DNA from: Taxillus chinensis | Taxonomy: Eukaryota; Streptophyta; Magnoliopsida; Santalales; Loranthaceae | Length of the DNA stretch: 64,000 bases | Direction: 5' to 3' | Assembly (NCBI GenBank): GCA_023512835.1 | Contig: CM042092.1 | Location: 7,999,293 to 8,063,292 of the forward strand | Shown: in pieces, positions 33,749 through 46,600 of the stretch | How the letters are laid out: each line of letters opens with the position of its first letter | Numbering within the stretch: position 1 is the first letter of the stretch | The notes under the pieces: model-generated | Told to the model about the DNA's origin: nothing | The model's database searches: none | What the model saw: the letters and a program-made list of their open reading frames with translations, nothing else | Translations under genes and position numbers: made by a program

Positions 33749-34384
33749 TCAGTCTGATTGAATGACTGGAACTGAACCAAATTTATATATTGAAACCCAT
33801 TTTTATTAATAATGGCAACTTTATAATAATGGAAACATTTGTCTGATTGAAAAAAAGGAAACCCTATTAAATTCTAATATACTGCCGCGCTCTCTCTATA
33901 CATATATAAGGCGGGAAAGTGAGAAAATACAAATACGATATTATGGGGTTCAACAAACTCCTTGACAGCTGATTAAATTTGGCTTAAATCCTATCCGGTT
34001 CTTCATTTTCGTGCAAGCAAGCAAACATCATATTTACTAAGATTAGAAACAAATTTATTAATATTAGAAAAATAATTACCAAATCTAAAAAAAACATGTA
34101 TATTTAATAAACATATTTATTAAAAAAAAATTGATTTATTTAGAATGAAGGTAATGATTCTAAACATCGCGATTTGAGTTTTTATGAGAATCGAGTTCTT
34201 TGGAAACTTGATATAGATTAATTTTTCACCTCTCCACTGGTCTTATTAAACATTGGTAATGGATATATATATGAAAAATCAATCTTAATTATTTTTACCG
34301 TTCTTCTCATATTCCTTTTTTGTCTTCTTCTCGGCCTATTTACGGGGTTAAACCTCCTTGTGGCTATTATAAACTTAATATCAT

Positions 34385-35099
34385 AGGTCAACGGGTCGAA
34401 AGTCAATAGTCAACGAATCAGAGGTCAACAATTGAAGGTTTAGGATCGAAGGGTCAAAGGTTCGAAAGTTAAAGGTGGGAGGATCGAAGATCAAGAGTCG
34501 AAGGTCAATCCTTAAAGGCTTGAACGCCTCCTCAGTCGAAGACTAAAAAGGATTCAGGGCTTCGAATAGTCTTTGAGTTTTGTTTTTTTTTTTTAACTTT
34601 TAATTACCCTTTACCCCCACCAAAACGCTAAAATGGATGAACTTTTGAGATTGTTTGAAAAGACCCGTATTCGCTTAAATAGACGTTTTAGATTATTTCA
34701 CATAAGCACATTTTTGGGCAGTTTGACCAAGGGCATTGACCGTCATTCGGAAAGTTTGACTTTTTTCGATGCAAATTGTTTTGGCAATAACCTCTTCGTT
34801 TCAAGTCGGAATTGAGCACGGTCAAGTACATTAGTCTCCAATTTTCACCCTCAATCATCTGGTGTTTGCCTTGGGGCACTTTAATATCTCGTAGTAGAGG
34901 TTCTCAATTTTGGACTTCCCTGTTCGTGTCACAGTGTATCCATCTTGCACAAATTTGTTTAATATCAACTCCAGACCTGGGACCGACTCCACGGTAGTGG
35001 GGGATCTTCCTATTCAACAAAATATGTCGTGGGCAGATAAATATAAGAAATAGGGTTAGTATTTCTAACCCGGACAAAATGGAGTGCAACAATTATTTT
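34385..35099. mobile_element. A-half-specific insertion, copy A3
   Basis: This is the third copy of the roughly 715-bp insertion with duplicated flanks, nearly identical to A2. Confidence 0.4.
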
Positions 35100-35402
35100 C
35101 ACCGTTCTTCTCATATTCCTCCTTTACCTTCTTCTAAGCCTATTCATTGGGTCAAACCTGCTCGTGGCCGTTACAAACATAATGTGAATGGGATTTTCAA
35201 CTACTCCATTGGTAAAGCAGGTCATGGAGAATTGTGAGGGATTCCAAGGGAAAGGTACTTTTCTTCTGTTATATGCCTTTTCTTTTGGTGGCTAATTAAT
35301 GATGCTTTTCCAATAGAAGTTTTAACTCTACATAAAGCTCTTAGCCTATGCCTTGATTTCAATATTGGTCTGGATATATTTCTAACCACCCCTAGCCAAT
35401 AG
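35100..35402 (+). pseudogene. Retroelement RNase H-domain relic, copy A3
   Basis: This is the A-type relic without the MITE, 303 bp, and almost the same sequence as A2. Confidence 0.6.
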
Positions 35403-36099
35403 TTACAAATGGGAGAGATTGTTAGTTTCAGCTTTGTATTGGTCGTAGTTATTGTTACATAATGGTAATGGGGTGACAAGCAAGCAATACATGAAAAGAA
35501 GACCTTGAAGTGTTAACAATCGAAGTCTATTAGTCAATCAACATACATTACTAATTGAAGATGTTATGGTTAGTATAACCGAATAACTTCATAAAATTGA
35601 ATGATCTCATTTAGGTGAGCTCGTAAAAGAAGTTTAAATGTGAACAAACCTCAACCGGCTAGGTTGAGGACTTCAAAATATAGCTCGAATAGGATTTGGT
35701 TCAGAGATTGTCTTCAAAATTGCCTTTCATGCGTTAAGCTATCAAAAAAGTCTAGTATACGACATAAATGTATATCAAATGATATTATTTACTATTAATT
35801 CATTTCATTCAAAAGAAATTGAACCATGGATTGAAACAATACAATTACAATATCAAAACAAGGCTATTACTTGTTTGCTTCCCAAATTTGCAGCTCTAAT
35901 TATAGCTACACCCATACGATTTAGGAATATCAACTACATCATTTGTGGCGAATGAACACAATAAAAATAATAATAGCAGAATACAACCCTTTTCGACATA
36001 GGGTTACAAAATAAGTTGACCCGTGGAACCGCTTTGCAAGAAAAAAATGATTTCGAATCACCGCGTACTATTTTTCCTCTTGCATGAGCCATGGAGGCA

Positions 36100-37838
36100 T
36101 TACTTCATGCGAGGAGGAAGCAGCCACTTAGAAGCACCAATCCACTCAAGAGAGAGGTAGGGTTGGACACTTTCGTGACTCAACAGCTTTGAGAAAGGAG
36201 CTCTTTTTGCTCTATTGGCTCCTTGTCCCATGTTCATGTATTCCCCAAAAAATAGCATCCTGCAACATTATTTAATTATTTTATAATTGAAGGTAAATTT
36301 TATACCTGACACAAGACTGAAGCAAGAAAATATAAAATTTGAATGGTCATATAATTTTTCAAACCACAGTCAAAAGATCATACATATATTGAGTAATAAA
36401 AGTTATATTCTACATCTCAATGTGTCCATTTCCAACCGTAAAGGCAAAAGCTATTTTCACGTACCGAGTATAAGCCAACACATGCATAATCTTAGAAGTT
36501 TTACATTACAGCAAATCGAGGCAAAAACTATTTTCCCAAACATTTTGCTCGGGTTTTGGGAAAGAACAAATATACTTTTAATACTTACAATGCATCAGAC
36601 ACCGTATTTCCCATGCAGTAATTTGTTACCTCATAAAAAATTAAAAGAGAAAGAGTATAGGAGTAAATGAGATAGAGCTTACTTATCACGGTCTGGCTGG
36701 GAGATGTCGGACCACCCAACACGGCTGATGACGTTGCTCATTTGAGTGTAAGAGAATACCACCTTAGGGCTGGGCATCCAAGCTCTTCCCAGAATCGCAT
36801 TTGTAACAGTACCACTAATGGAGCAATGCACGAACGAGTATCCAGTGTCCTCATTTGGGGTCTTCCCTGCATGCGCCGTTATCGTCGTGTCTCCCCCAGA
36901 ATTCAGCACATACAAATCCGTGTTCTGCAAGCACAAAGAATCAATACCTTCATCATCGACGCACGTTTCAACCTTAATCTAACCCTTCATATTTAATTTG
37001 TAAGACATTATTATATGCATACAAACTTACTAAGAAGATTGATTTTCCATTTCCAAAGATAAAATCAACAGTTCCTTCAATATAGCAATCCTTGAACAAA
37101 TGGTTTCCCTTGTCATCACACAGTGTGTCCTGAAATCCATTCATTCTGCAGTTGTAGAACGCCGCCTTGTCCCCGCTTACCCTCAACGCTAAGGCTTGTT
37201 CTCCTTCTTGTCCACGCGGCAGGGGCGCAGCATTCTACACGTGTCGTAGAAATATATAAGTTAAATCATTAATCATATATGGGTACGCGCATGACCCTAT
37301 ATAACATACTTGTTTGTACCCAATATAGCATACAAACGTCGTCAAATTAAGGTACCTTAAAGACCATGTTAACGGCCATGAAGTAATCAGACTCCACGAT
37401 CAATGTGGCACTGTCGACAGTTCCGTACTGTGCTGCGGTGCCGCCAGCCACCATGGTCGCCAAGTTGTTACCGGATGGCGACCCATAGAAAGTGATGAAG
37501 GGCTTGTCAAGACCAATCGTCAGCTTCTCTTCGTATACGCCACCCTCAATCAATATGATAACACGCTGCTTATTTCCACTTGGGACACTGTTGACGGCGG
37601 CCGTGATCGTTTCAAAATGGCCTGACCCGTCCTTGCTGACCCTGATCACTTTGGCGTCGGCCTCCGCCTCAAAAAGGACCGGGTCAAGCGTGCCATTACG
37701 TGCAACGTAGCTCTTCACATTGCCATGGAACCAGATATTGAGAAAGGCCTTGTTCCTTGGGATAACAGCAGCAGCGTCGAGGTGGACGACAATGGCGAGG
37801 AAGGCCACCGACAGGAGAGCAAAGACGTGGCTAGTCAT
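36100..37838 (-). CDS. Pectinesterase copy B3 (362 aa), nearest to the NPH3 gene
   Basis: Exons are 37356-37838, 37031-37234, 36683-36924 and 36100-36259, all GT-AG. The signal peptide and active-site residues Gln174, Asp197, Asp218 and Arg276 are present. One change is unique to this copy: Pro297 to Arg (VISRVGWSD), at a proline usually kept in the V.P.GW motif after LGRAW. Intron 3 (423 bases) has the simple form, without the repeats seen in B1 and B2. Its upstream DNA runs directly into the intact NPH3 gene, which makes it the best candidate for the original locus. Confidence 0.88.
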
Positions 37839-38753
37839 ATCAATGTTAACTGGGTTTGGAACAATTAATGACATTGTTGGCGGAGGCAAGGGGTCATTTA
37901 TAATTATGCTTGGCGGGTTCAAGTGGTGGTTGGGTAGCGTGACATGCACGCGCTGCAAGCTCGTTCGAGTTGTTCTCAATTTTGATTTGGGCCTATATTT
38001 GAAACAATGGCATTCTATTTTTGATACCAGCTTCTAAATATTAGCCTTTCACGTATTTTCGTTGGAAATTCGGGTTTTTTTTCTAATGATAACTATAGTG
38101 TATGTGTGTGTGTGTGTTTATATATATAAATTATCCGTAAGTAAACATTTTAATTTGAGTCCCGGCCAACACAACATAGAGCTGGAATCCCGCTATTAGG
38201 ATCTCTAAACAGGTTGGAATTCAATTTGTCTAATCCTTATATGCTTTGTTCAATTTTACCTAATCCTTATTGGCTTTGTATTGTTGAAACAAAAGAATCC
38301 TACTACAAATCAAGATGTTTAATTTGTTTCAGAGTCAGCAAAATTAAAGAACTCTATTGTAAAATAAGAAATACTCTTCGTTTTTTATTATAATTAATTT
38401 TCGGGTTGTTAAATTTATTTTTTACAGAACCAAACTTCCCAATATGACAAGCAATTTTATCTTCAAATTACTAATAATATTTAATAACAAATATAGTAAA
38501 TACATATTTACCATGTTATTTATCGTCACTCTATTATTAATATATGTATATGTACATTTATTAACGATATATTAACACATACATATACTAAATCTGATAC
38601 TAAATGTAAGGATGCATTAAATATCTATTCTTGCTTCAAAACGTGATTTGGTGTATTCTTTATAAACATATTTATTAAGTATGTTTGATTTTAACATATT
38701 TAGTATCCAAGCACGCCCAAAGATTTTAGCATACATACTCCCAAGATTTGACC

Positions 38754-38776
38754 CAGATAGTTCACGTGACTATCAG
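38754..38776. promoter_or_regulatory. G-box hairpin, copy B3 (one mismatched pair)
   Basis: The arms are CAGATAGT and ACTATCAG. One pair is mismatched, intermediate between the A1/B1/B2 form and the A2/A3 form. It lies between the PME B3 start and the NPH3 stop codon. Confidence 0.45.
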
Positions 38777-39193
38777 AATCAAACAATGAACATTATTTAT
38801 TTACTGATATAGAGAGTTTGAGATATCGAACTCAATTTCAGAGTTTAAAGCTCAACCAACCAACCGTGCTAATACATGTATTCGCTAGTGACAGCTTTGC
38901 TTTTATTACAGGAGATGATGATATATGTTCCTTCTGAGGTACAACTTACAGTCAAAGAAACAGATTGTATAATTGAAATCAGCAGGAATAACAGAAGATA
39001 AAGCACCCAACAAATGATAGGCAACAATTTTTACGCACCCAACCCCACATTTTTCGTGACTCACTGTGCGGATGGATCAAAGGCATCCCATCTACATCAC
39101 CTACAAAGACACCCTACTGCTTTTTACACCTCCCACCCTAACACCTACAACAACAATTCATCAGACACAATGTAAAATCCAAAACATGGCAGC

Positions 39194-42100
39194 CTAGGAG
39201 ATAGAATGTCTCCTGTGTCTTGATGAGCTAGAGGATTTTATCTCCCCGGGTATTGGGCTATGAGAACTGCCCGATGTCTCTGAGCTCTTATTTTCTCCCT
39301 GCCCCCTGCCAGTGACAAATAATTTATCAAAGATTCTCTTCGACCGAGAGTGCAGCAGCTGTATACCACCACCTCGCTGGCTTTTTCCACTCTTCAGAGA
39401 TTTTGCATTTCTTCTGAATTCATCATCCTTGATCTTCAGCTGACTCGCTTGTCTTGTGAGAGATCTGAAACTTCCGTGCTCAATCTTATTCCATTCTTCC
39501 TCAGTGTTCGTTGTGGAATGTGAAGCATCGTGTGGAGTGGTGCTGGCAGATTGAACCACAGCAGCTCCTCTAATCTGCTCAAAAAACAGAACTTGAACTA
39601 CCACTCGGAGTGGGAGTCGCTCGTTCTGTGCTGCATGCATGGACATATCCATCGTTAACTTCTTCACATCCATTAGCCCACAAATTTTCTTCTTCTCCGC
39701 TTTCGTTAAGCCCAAATGCTCCTGCATAAATAAATATTACCAATCATTCTAATACATGCCAAATTAATGACAACGCATTTTACACAAGATATAAAAAAAA
39801 TTGGAAAACAGATCCTATCGCAGACAAGTGGGGAAGTTCTTAACTCACTTGAGGAGACCAGTTCTAACAATTCAAGGAGAAAGTGATAACCAGTCCAGAA
39901 ATCGGAGGGAATATCAAACTAACATAAATTTCGATTACACTAATTTAGTGTTAACAATTATTACCCACACCCTTTTTTGTGCGTGTGTTTGGGGGGTAAG
40001 GAGAGCGGATAGGTGGGGAGGGAAAGAGAAAACGTGAAGTTTGTTACGGAATCACAGTAACACAAATTTTGCAGGTTACCAAAAGCAAATGTGAGAAATT
40101 AACAGCTATAAGTAATGGAACAACAAAAGGCCAACCTTCAGGTAGATATCTATGGCTCTGTACAACTCGTCATGAATTGGCCTTGCTGAATCGGGTACTG
40201 ACCGTGACAAATTAATGAAACTAGAGAGGGGAAAATTTGGATCACCAGCAACTTCAAGAAGGTAACTATCAATCAGTTTACCAACATTCAACCAGGGAAG
40301 TGAGGGAACATGGCTCAAAACAAATTCACTGTTGCATCTGGAATCCCTCTCAGCAATACTTAACTCCGAACAAATTTCCTGCATCGCAAAACGCCTCACA
40401 ATGTTTTGCACCAAATCTACATCATAGAGGGTGGTCCGTGGAAATCGTGCAGGGATCAAAAGATCATTAACTGAAGCCTCATCCAGCTTCAAACTGATCC
40501 TCGCTTCTAAATTTTCCCTTGCTGACTCATCAGCACCAACAAGAACAGCAACTTTTAGTAATTTGAGTAAGAAACTACATGAACAACCAGAATCTCTAGC
40601 AGAAGGCAATAAACAAATGATTGTTTCAACTAAATATTTGTTCAAAGCCATGTGAGTATCAGACGTAAGAGCATTGACACAATCTGGCAACCACCGAATT
40701 GCATATGTTTTTAGTGCCTCCCCAATGACATTTCCATTCATTCTTCCTTTCGATTTCACAGCTATCATGACACGCTTGTATAGATCAATGTCAAGCTCAC
40801 ATATATCTTCAACCCACCAGTCCTTTGGAACAGACTCATTTTTATTTTGAAATTTTCTCATACTGTCAAAAGTTGTAATTTCACCAGCTAATTTCCTATT
40901 ATAGGTGTATGACCAGTTAATATTTGAAGGATCCACAGAGGTTTTAGATGCAATGGAATCTATGCATCTTCCAACTATCTTGAGATCTTCAGACCAAGGC
41001 AGAAGGGATTTGGAGGTCTGCAGAACTATAATAGAATCCTTCCAGCTACGGAAAACACTGGAATTGAGAAACACCTCAATTTTAAAAATTAAATTTCCTT
41101 TATCAACAGCTTCGGTCATTTCAAGAAACTCAGCTGCACAACGCACAGCCGTGACATTATATGCATTGAGAGTGACAGTCATCCCATAACAGAATTTTGC
41201 ACAGATTTCAAAGGCTTTTGGCCCACCCGGAAAACCAGGTATATCAATCTCATCAGAAATTTCTTCATTTGCTTTCGGCACTACTAGCTTTTGCAAGTAA
41301 TTGCTCTTCCATAGGAGAGGAAACTTCAAAACAAAAAATAAGCATGTAAGCATAAAGGCAAGTAAGCATAAACTAAAACAAATTGATCCAATGGCAAATG
41401 AGCACCTTTAACAATTGAGAGCCCAATACTAATCTATAATAAATATCTATTATCAAAGTTTTAAAAAATTGTTGGGTATTTATCTATCCATGTTAAGCAT
41501 TGCTTAAAAGCACTAGCATTGAACTCGTCAAATTTTTTAAAATTGTAGATATATGAACAAATATAAATCACATACAACAATAAGGTATCATCAAGTTTGT
41601 ATTTTAACTAAAAATTTTAACAAATTATGAGTTTCTACTGTATTGGTTCACTGAATTTGAAGAACCAAAGACACTTTATAGCCATATATGATTAATATTT
41701 ATCCACATCTTACAAAATTTAATGAGTCTAATGTTGATGTTATAACAGTGACATACCAAATTAATTCATATATTCAAGACTACAGTAAAACAGGATGTAA
41801 AAATAAGTAAGTATATTTTCTTATTTGAAATATGAACCCAGTTCTAAGACTCAAGCATTTATAACCAATGTAGGTGAACAAAAATATAAAGTGCAAAAAG
41901 GGACTTACACATTAGAGGTTGAAAATTGTAAAACTATATCAGATATTTATCATTTGTTTGTGTACTTGCAGGCCATAATTAAAGCCCAATGAAATCAAAC
42001 AAAACGAGAAATAAGAAACTTACAATCAGCATAATCAATGTTTTTAACAAATACTAACAGATATTCAAGGCATAACAAGGGCAATAAACCATCAGCATTT

Positions 42101-43573
42101 CTAGGCTTTTGATCATTTTATTGTATGCCCGGGTGCTGTGTTCTTTGACTTCATCACACACAGACAGAGTTTGGATATGGATTTGTTCTAAAAAAGGCCA
42201 CACTGGAAGTATTTTATGCGCGCAGCCTAATTAAAGATACCACAGAGACTTAAGCGTCACCAACCATAAGCAAAACAGAAGGCAACCAACCTTGTGGAGA
42301 TAGAACTTCACTTCGCCAACATTTATGACAAAATCTGTCGCCAGTTCCGATGATACAAACCTGCAGTAGCACACAAGTCAATCAAAAGCCTAAAAGGGAC
42401 CTAAAGAGAAAGAAGTGTGCTATGGGAGCCAGGAAAACATAAATCAAGAACTGGATGTGGATGCAATATCATTCAAAACACAAAGAAAACAACAAAGAAC
42501 CGGTTGCGCTCCATAATAAGAAAGAACCATCTAGCACAATGCCAGTTAGCTCCACATAACATTGACCCCAGTAGGGAACAAGAATGCTTAACTAGCGTGC
42601 ACGTCTCGCATAGACTTATGATCTCACAATATCTTCCCATATAAATCAATTGCAAGTACTATAACACGATCCTGGCGAATCAAAGAACTCATTGACCACA
42701 GTGGTGGGAAAATGGAAATGATGATCTTAAAAACCTGGATCTTTCGGATTTGAAACAGGGCATGATCAGTAACAATAATATACAATCCTTCCCACAAAAA
42801 GCACCTTAAAAATCATTCCTCGGAAACCATTCCCAAACAAGAGCGACTAGCAGCGCTAGTGCAGTTGATAGATGACTTGGAAAGCGGCTGAAAGAAAAGA
42901 ATAAAAAATCCAGACAAGAACCGCTAGAGGCGCCATAGTTGATAAATATTTTTCACCACTTGAGGCAAGTTAAGGCTCAACTCAATCTCATATGAAACGA
43001 AAATGAGACAGGCAGGGACAGCGAGGCATATATGACCCCTTCCAGATCTCGCCATCTTTCCGTTATTAAACCTTGCAATGACAGGAAATTCAAACCTCTT
43101 TGTGTGGTGTACTGTGTGTTGTAAGCAACAAAGCAGCTTTCTATGAAAAAAAACACATGGGAAAACGTACATAGTACTAATAATAATCGTTTCCAGGTGA
43201 TGAAGGGATTTTCCAATGTAAATAAGAAAGGAGAATGGATTTCAAGATCTACAACTTTCGTTCTGGCCCATTTTGTTTAGGTTTTTTATTCACCCATTTC
43301 ACAGCCAAACCAAAATGATATATACCCAGAAAAACTGGGTATTAGCTATCTTTTTAGCTGTTACTTACAGTCCCAAAGCAAAATAAAACCAAAAAGAAGG
43401 GAAACATAAAGGCATTTAAATCGGAGATAGATGGTGCTAAATGCCAAACTGAAAACCCGAAAATTCTGATTTCTGGAATCTAAAGGGTACGAAAAACGAA
43501 ATATTACTCACCTTATACGATTGCCATCAGCCTGGAACGCATCAGGCTTTGAACCCAGCTTCATAAACTTCAT
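39194..43573 (-). CDS. NPH3/BTB-domain protein (NRL family, 615 aa)
   Basis: Exons are 43512-43573, 42291-42360, 40136-41323 and 39194-39721, all GT-AG, joining to an open frame. The start MKFMKLGSKPDAFQ is typical of the family. A BTB domain covers about residues 28-125. The NPH3 domain begins at about 212 (DWWVEDICELDIDLYKRV) and runs to about 491, with the signature QNERLPLRVVVQVLFFEQ at 472-489. The tail ends RHRRHSIS, placing a serine third from the end with upstream arginines, the position used for 14-3-3 binding in NPH3. NRL proteins act at the plasma membrane in phototropin and auxin-transport signalling, some as CUL3 adaptors. Introns 1 and 2 are about 1,150 and 970 bases. The last exon is the source of the fragments in A1 to A3. 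Confidence 0.93.
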
Positions 43574-43790
43574 TTTCGTGGTTATGAGCCAAAACCCACT
43601 TCGCAGAAACTGTGCAGAAGAACCACGCCTCTTTTTTGGATTTTCACTCTGAATATCCCCACTAAAGCTCTCTACTTTTTTAAAACTCTGGGTCTCAAGA
43701 CACCAAAACGGCAGTTTCGAGACTCCCGCCCTTCACCCTTCCCTCCGATTTATGAGGTACCAGCCTTTCACCGATAAGGCCAACCAATGG

Positions 43791-43794
<4 letters not shown>

Positions 43795-43827
<33 letters not shown>
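43795..43827. repeat. (CT)n run in the NPH3 leader
   Basis: An uninterrupted CT run lies about 220 bp upstream of the NPH3 start codon, probably within or near the 5' leader. On the gene's strand it is a GA run. Confidence 0.85.
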
Positions 43828-43830
<3 letters not shown>

Positions 43831-44480
43831 CTAAAACCAAAACCTTAGACGTAAACAATGGGGATACGACAAACACAGCTGAGATGATCCACCTCACAAA
43901 GACAATTTCTGTGCATTTATCATGCCATAAATGACAATCCTGCGCACTCATGCTCGAATCCTCTGCAGACCCACGTCCGAACAGAGCCAAAGGTTTCTTG
44001 ATACAACAACACTAGATATATATATATATATGTGCACATATATACAGCAATTGCCGGGTCTGTGCCGACTCTGTCTGAGTGTCTTCAATTCAGAGAGGAT
44101 CAAATCTCCACACGCACCTTCAGACAGAGAAGAGAGGAAGTGACATTTTTACTAGGTTCTAGTGAGAAGACCAGAGCTCTAGAGAGAGAAAGGCTGTGCA
44201 GAGCTCTGGGCTCTCTGTCTGCGTGTGTGCAGCGAGTAGGGGACTGTGACTGGTGACTGGTGACTGTGTTCAGCCTCTCGGGACTGAGGCGACTTTTATT
44301 GAGGCTGCTGAAGGCATTTTATGCCGCTGCAGCACGCCAACTTCTTGTCCCCGTTTTGGCCCTATCGATTCCCCCGTATTTGCGGTCCTGCCTCTCTCCA
44401 CCTCGCCTCGCTCTCTACTCACCCCCTCGTCCGACTGAGGCGTACGGTTGAAGCGCAGCAACGAGGCCCACTCGCGTGAT

Positions 44481-44490
44481 GGCACGTGCC
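44481..44490. promoter_or_regulatory. Palindromic G-box upstream of NPH3
   Basis: GGCACGTGCC is a perfect ten-base palindrome with a G-box core. A second CACGTG follows at 44,634-44,639. Both lie about 900-1,070 bp upstream of the NPH3 start in an unusually GC-rich stretch (44,250-44,690). Function is inferred from the motif only. Confidence 0.35.
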
Positions 44491-46151
44491 ACCACGCTCC
44501 TCTTCATTTGTCCCCCCGTCCCCTCCCTCTGTTGGCGTGCGTAACACGCTCTTGTGTTGTTGATTTGACGTGGAGACTCTTGCTCCTCCGACAACTCATG
44601 ACCCAGCCGTCTTGGTGTCCACTCGATAAATGACACGTGTTTTTGGCCTTTCTCGTTGTCGGCCATGCACCTTGCCATATGTCCTACCGTGCAAAGCATC
44701 TTTTTTTAAAAGGCTTCTTATAATTTTTCTTCTTTCTGGGCGGTAAGTATTTTATATTATTTTGTTGTATCGACTTTAAATAAAATATATTATCAAACCT
44801 TTTTCCTCTTCTTTATAATATTTAAAAGTTTATTACAATAATTTAACAGCTTTATAAGTATAAATGTTTCTCACCAGCAATAGAATTAGGATCCCACACG
44901 GCTGTCAATTATTGAAGGGCACTGTATAATAATAACAATGAGTGATATACCATAATTAAGGCTTTTAATTAATGACAATGACCTTGTAAAATCAAAATTT
45001 ATAATTATATCCCACCGATGAGTATAAAAAATTATTTCACTTCACACTAATTTTTTATTTTTATTTTAAAATTTATATTTTTTTATTTACTATTTACTAT
45101 TTTTTATTTTTTTATTTATTATAATCAATGAAAGATATATATCAATAAATATAATAAAAATATTTAAATAATAAATAATATTCCTTCAAATATTAAAATT
45201 CTCTCTTTATTTTTTATTTTAAATCTCTAAATTTTATAATTTGAAAGATTTGATATAGTATTTATTTCAAAGTTAAAAGTTTTCTAACTTTTAAAGAAAA
45301 ATATATTTTAGAAAAATTAGTATAAATGCTCTTATAATAAAATTCATAAAAAAATAATAATAATACACCTTGAGACTTGAGTTAGAGACTTATTAGAGTA
45401 TTAGATTTGATTTCCTCATTCTTATTTTAAAATTATAATGCTTATTTATTATAATTTATTTATCTTTTAAACAAAAAGTATATTTTTTAACACTATTTTA
45501 TTCTTTTAAATAATATTTTATTTCTATTTTATTCATTATAATTAATTAACAATTACATGTATAAATATATATATATTAAAAAATAAAATAAATAAATAAG
45601 AATAATAAATTTTTAAATATTGCAATTTATTATTAATTTTTATTCCTATATTCCGAAAACTTGATGGACATACTTTTTTAAATAATTCTGTAGAAGAAAT
45701 TCTTAAATTATAAAAGAATGTTTTTAAAATTTTTGGATTAATCAATAATTCAATATATTAAATGGCAGCCAGGGAACTATATTTTGATATTTTTGAGTTG
45801 AAGCCTCGCTCTTATGACCGCCAAGTCAAATAATGCACAGTTCAAGGATATATGGACTCAAAATGTTGGGTGGTAACGGGCTTTGGTCCCACGGGCTGGT
45901 CATAAATACGCCACCTGATATTGCAACGTGTGCATCGATGGAAACTCAAATTTTATGATATTTTTAGATTCATGCCAATCTGACACGGGCGAGACCATCA
46001 GTTCAAAGCTTATAACTTTGCTTAAGACCACTTTTATGATATTTGTTGGGTTGAATTGTAATATTTCTAAAGATGTAATTATTTTTAAAAATTATGAATT
46101 TATATAAATTTATACCATGTAAGATAGGGTTAATATGCAAATTTACTTGTA

Positions 46152-46251
46152 TGTCACAGTATTATTCGCTTTAGGCTCACTATATTGACCCGTACATCTT
46201 TAAAACATGTTGTGATATTTCTAGATATGTTCCACCTTATTAAGGTCTCAT
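46152..46251. repeat. Degenerate direct repeat, copy 1
   Basis: About 100 bp, running from TGTCACAGTATTATTCGCTT to CTTATTAAGGTC. It matches the block 350 bp downstream at roughly three bases in four, and is probably part of an old transposable element. Confidence 0.55.
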
Positions 46252-46501
46252 TTTTTTTTGTCATACAATGAACTGATACACCTTAATCTTATGGAACTTA
46301 ACGACCACCATGTGGGTCACCATGTAATTTTTTCATGTTGCTCCAGTTCCCCCTTAATCCACATAGCAATTCGATATCCTAACGATAAGGAACATGTATG
46401 TATTTTTGATATGATACTTTTGTATATTATAACACATTAATGGGAATAATCAAGCTCTGATACTATTTGTTTGATCAGGCCAAGACACAGGCCCATCTGC
46501 A

Positions 46502-46600
46502 TATCACAATATTATCCACTTTGGGCTTGTCACATCGACTCGCATTACTTTAAAACACGTTGTGACATTTCTAGACTTGCTTTATCTTATTAAGGTTTTT
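46502..46600. repeat. Degenerate direct repeat, copy 2
   Basis: This is the second copy of the block at 46,152. Just before it is CTCTGATACTATTTG, a word often seen at the edges of degraded plant LTR elements, but no LTR pair or coding region is visible. Confidence 0.55.

Larger units (their letters stand above)
29040..39479. repeat. Tandem array unit 3, truncated (half-unit A3 + partial B3)
   Basis: The A3 half (28,502-36,099) is complete. The B3 half has its PME gene and upstream DNA but no SIN3-like gene, small ORF or MITE. Instead it continues without a break into the 3' end of an intact NPH3-family gene. Homology to the NPH3-tail pieces in the A halves stops near 39,479, inside that gene's last exon. 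The B3-NPH3 junction therefore looks like the ancestral, unduplicated arrangement and the right edge of the array. Confidence 0.9.

Noticed and set aside
43931..44699. Several overlapping ORFs of 60-94 codons on both strands upstream of NPH3
   Set aside because: The region is GC-rich leader/promoter DNA. No conserved motifs, splice patterns or similarity between frames support coding.
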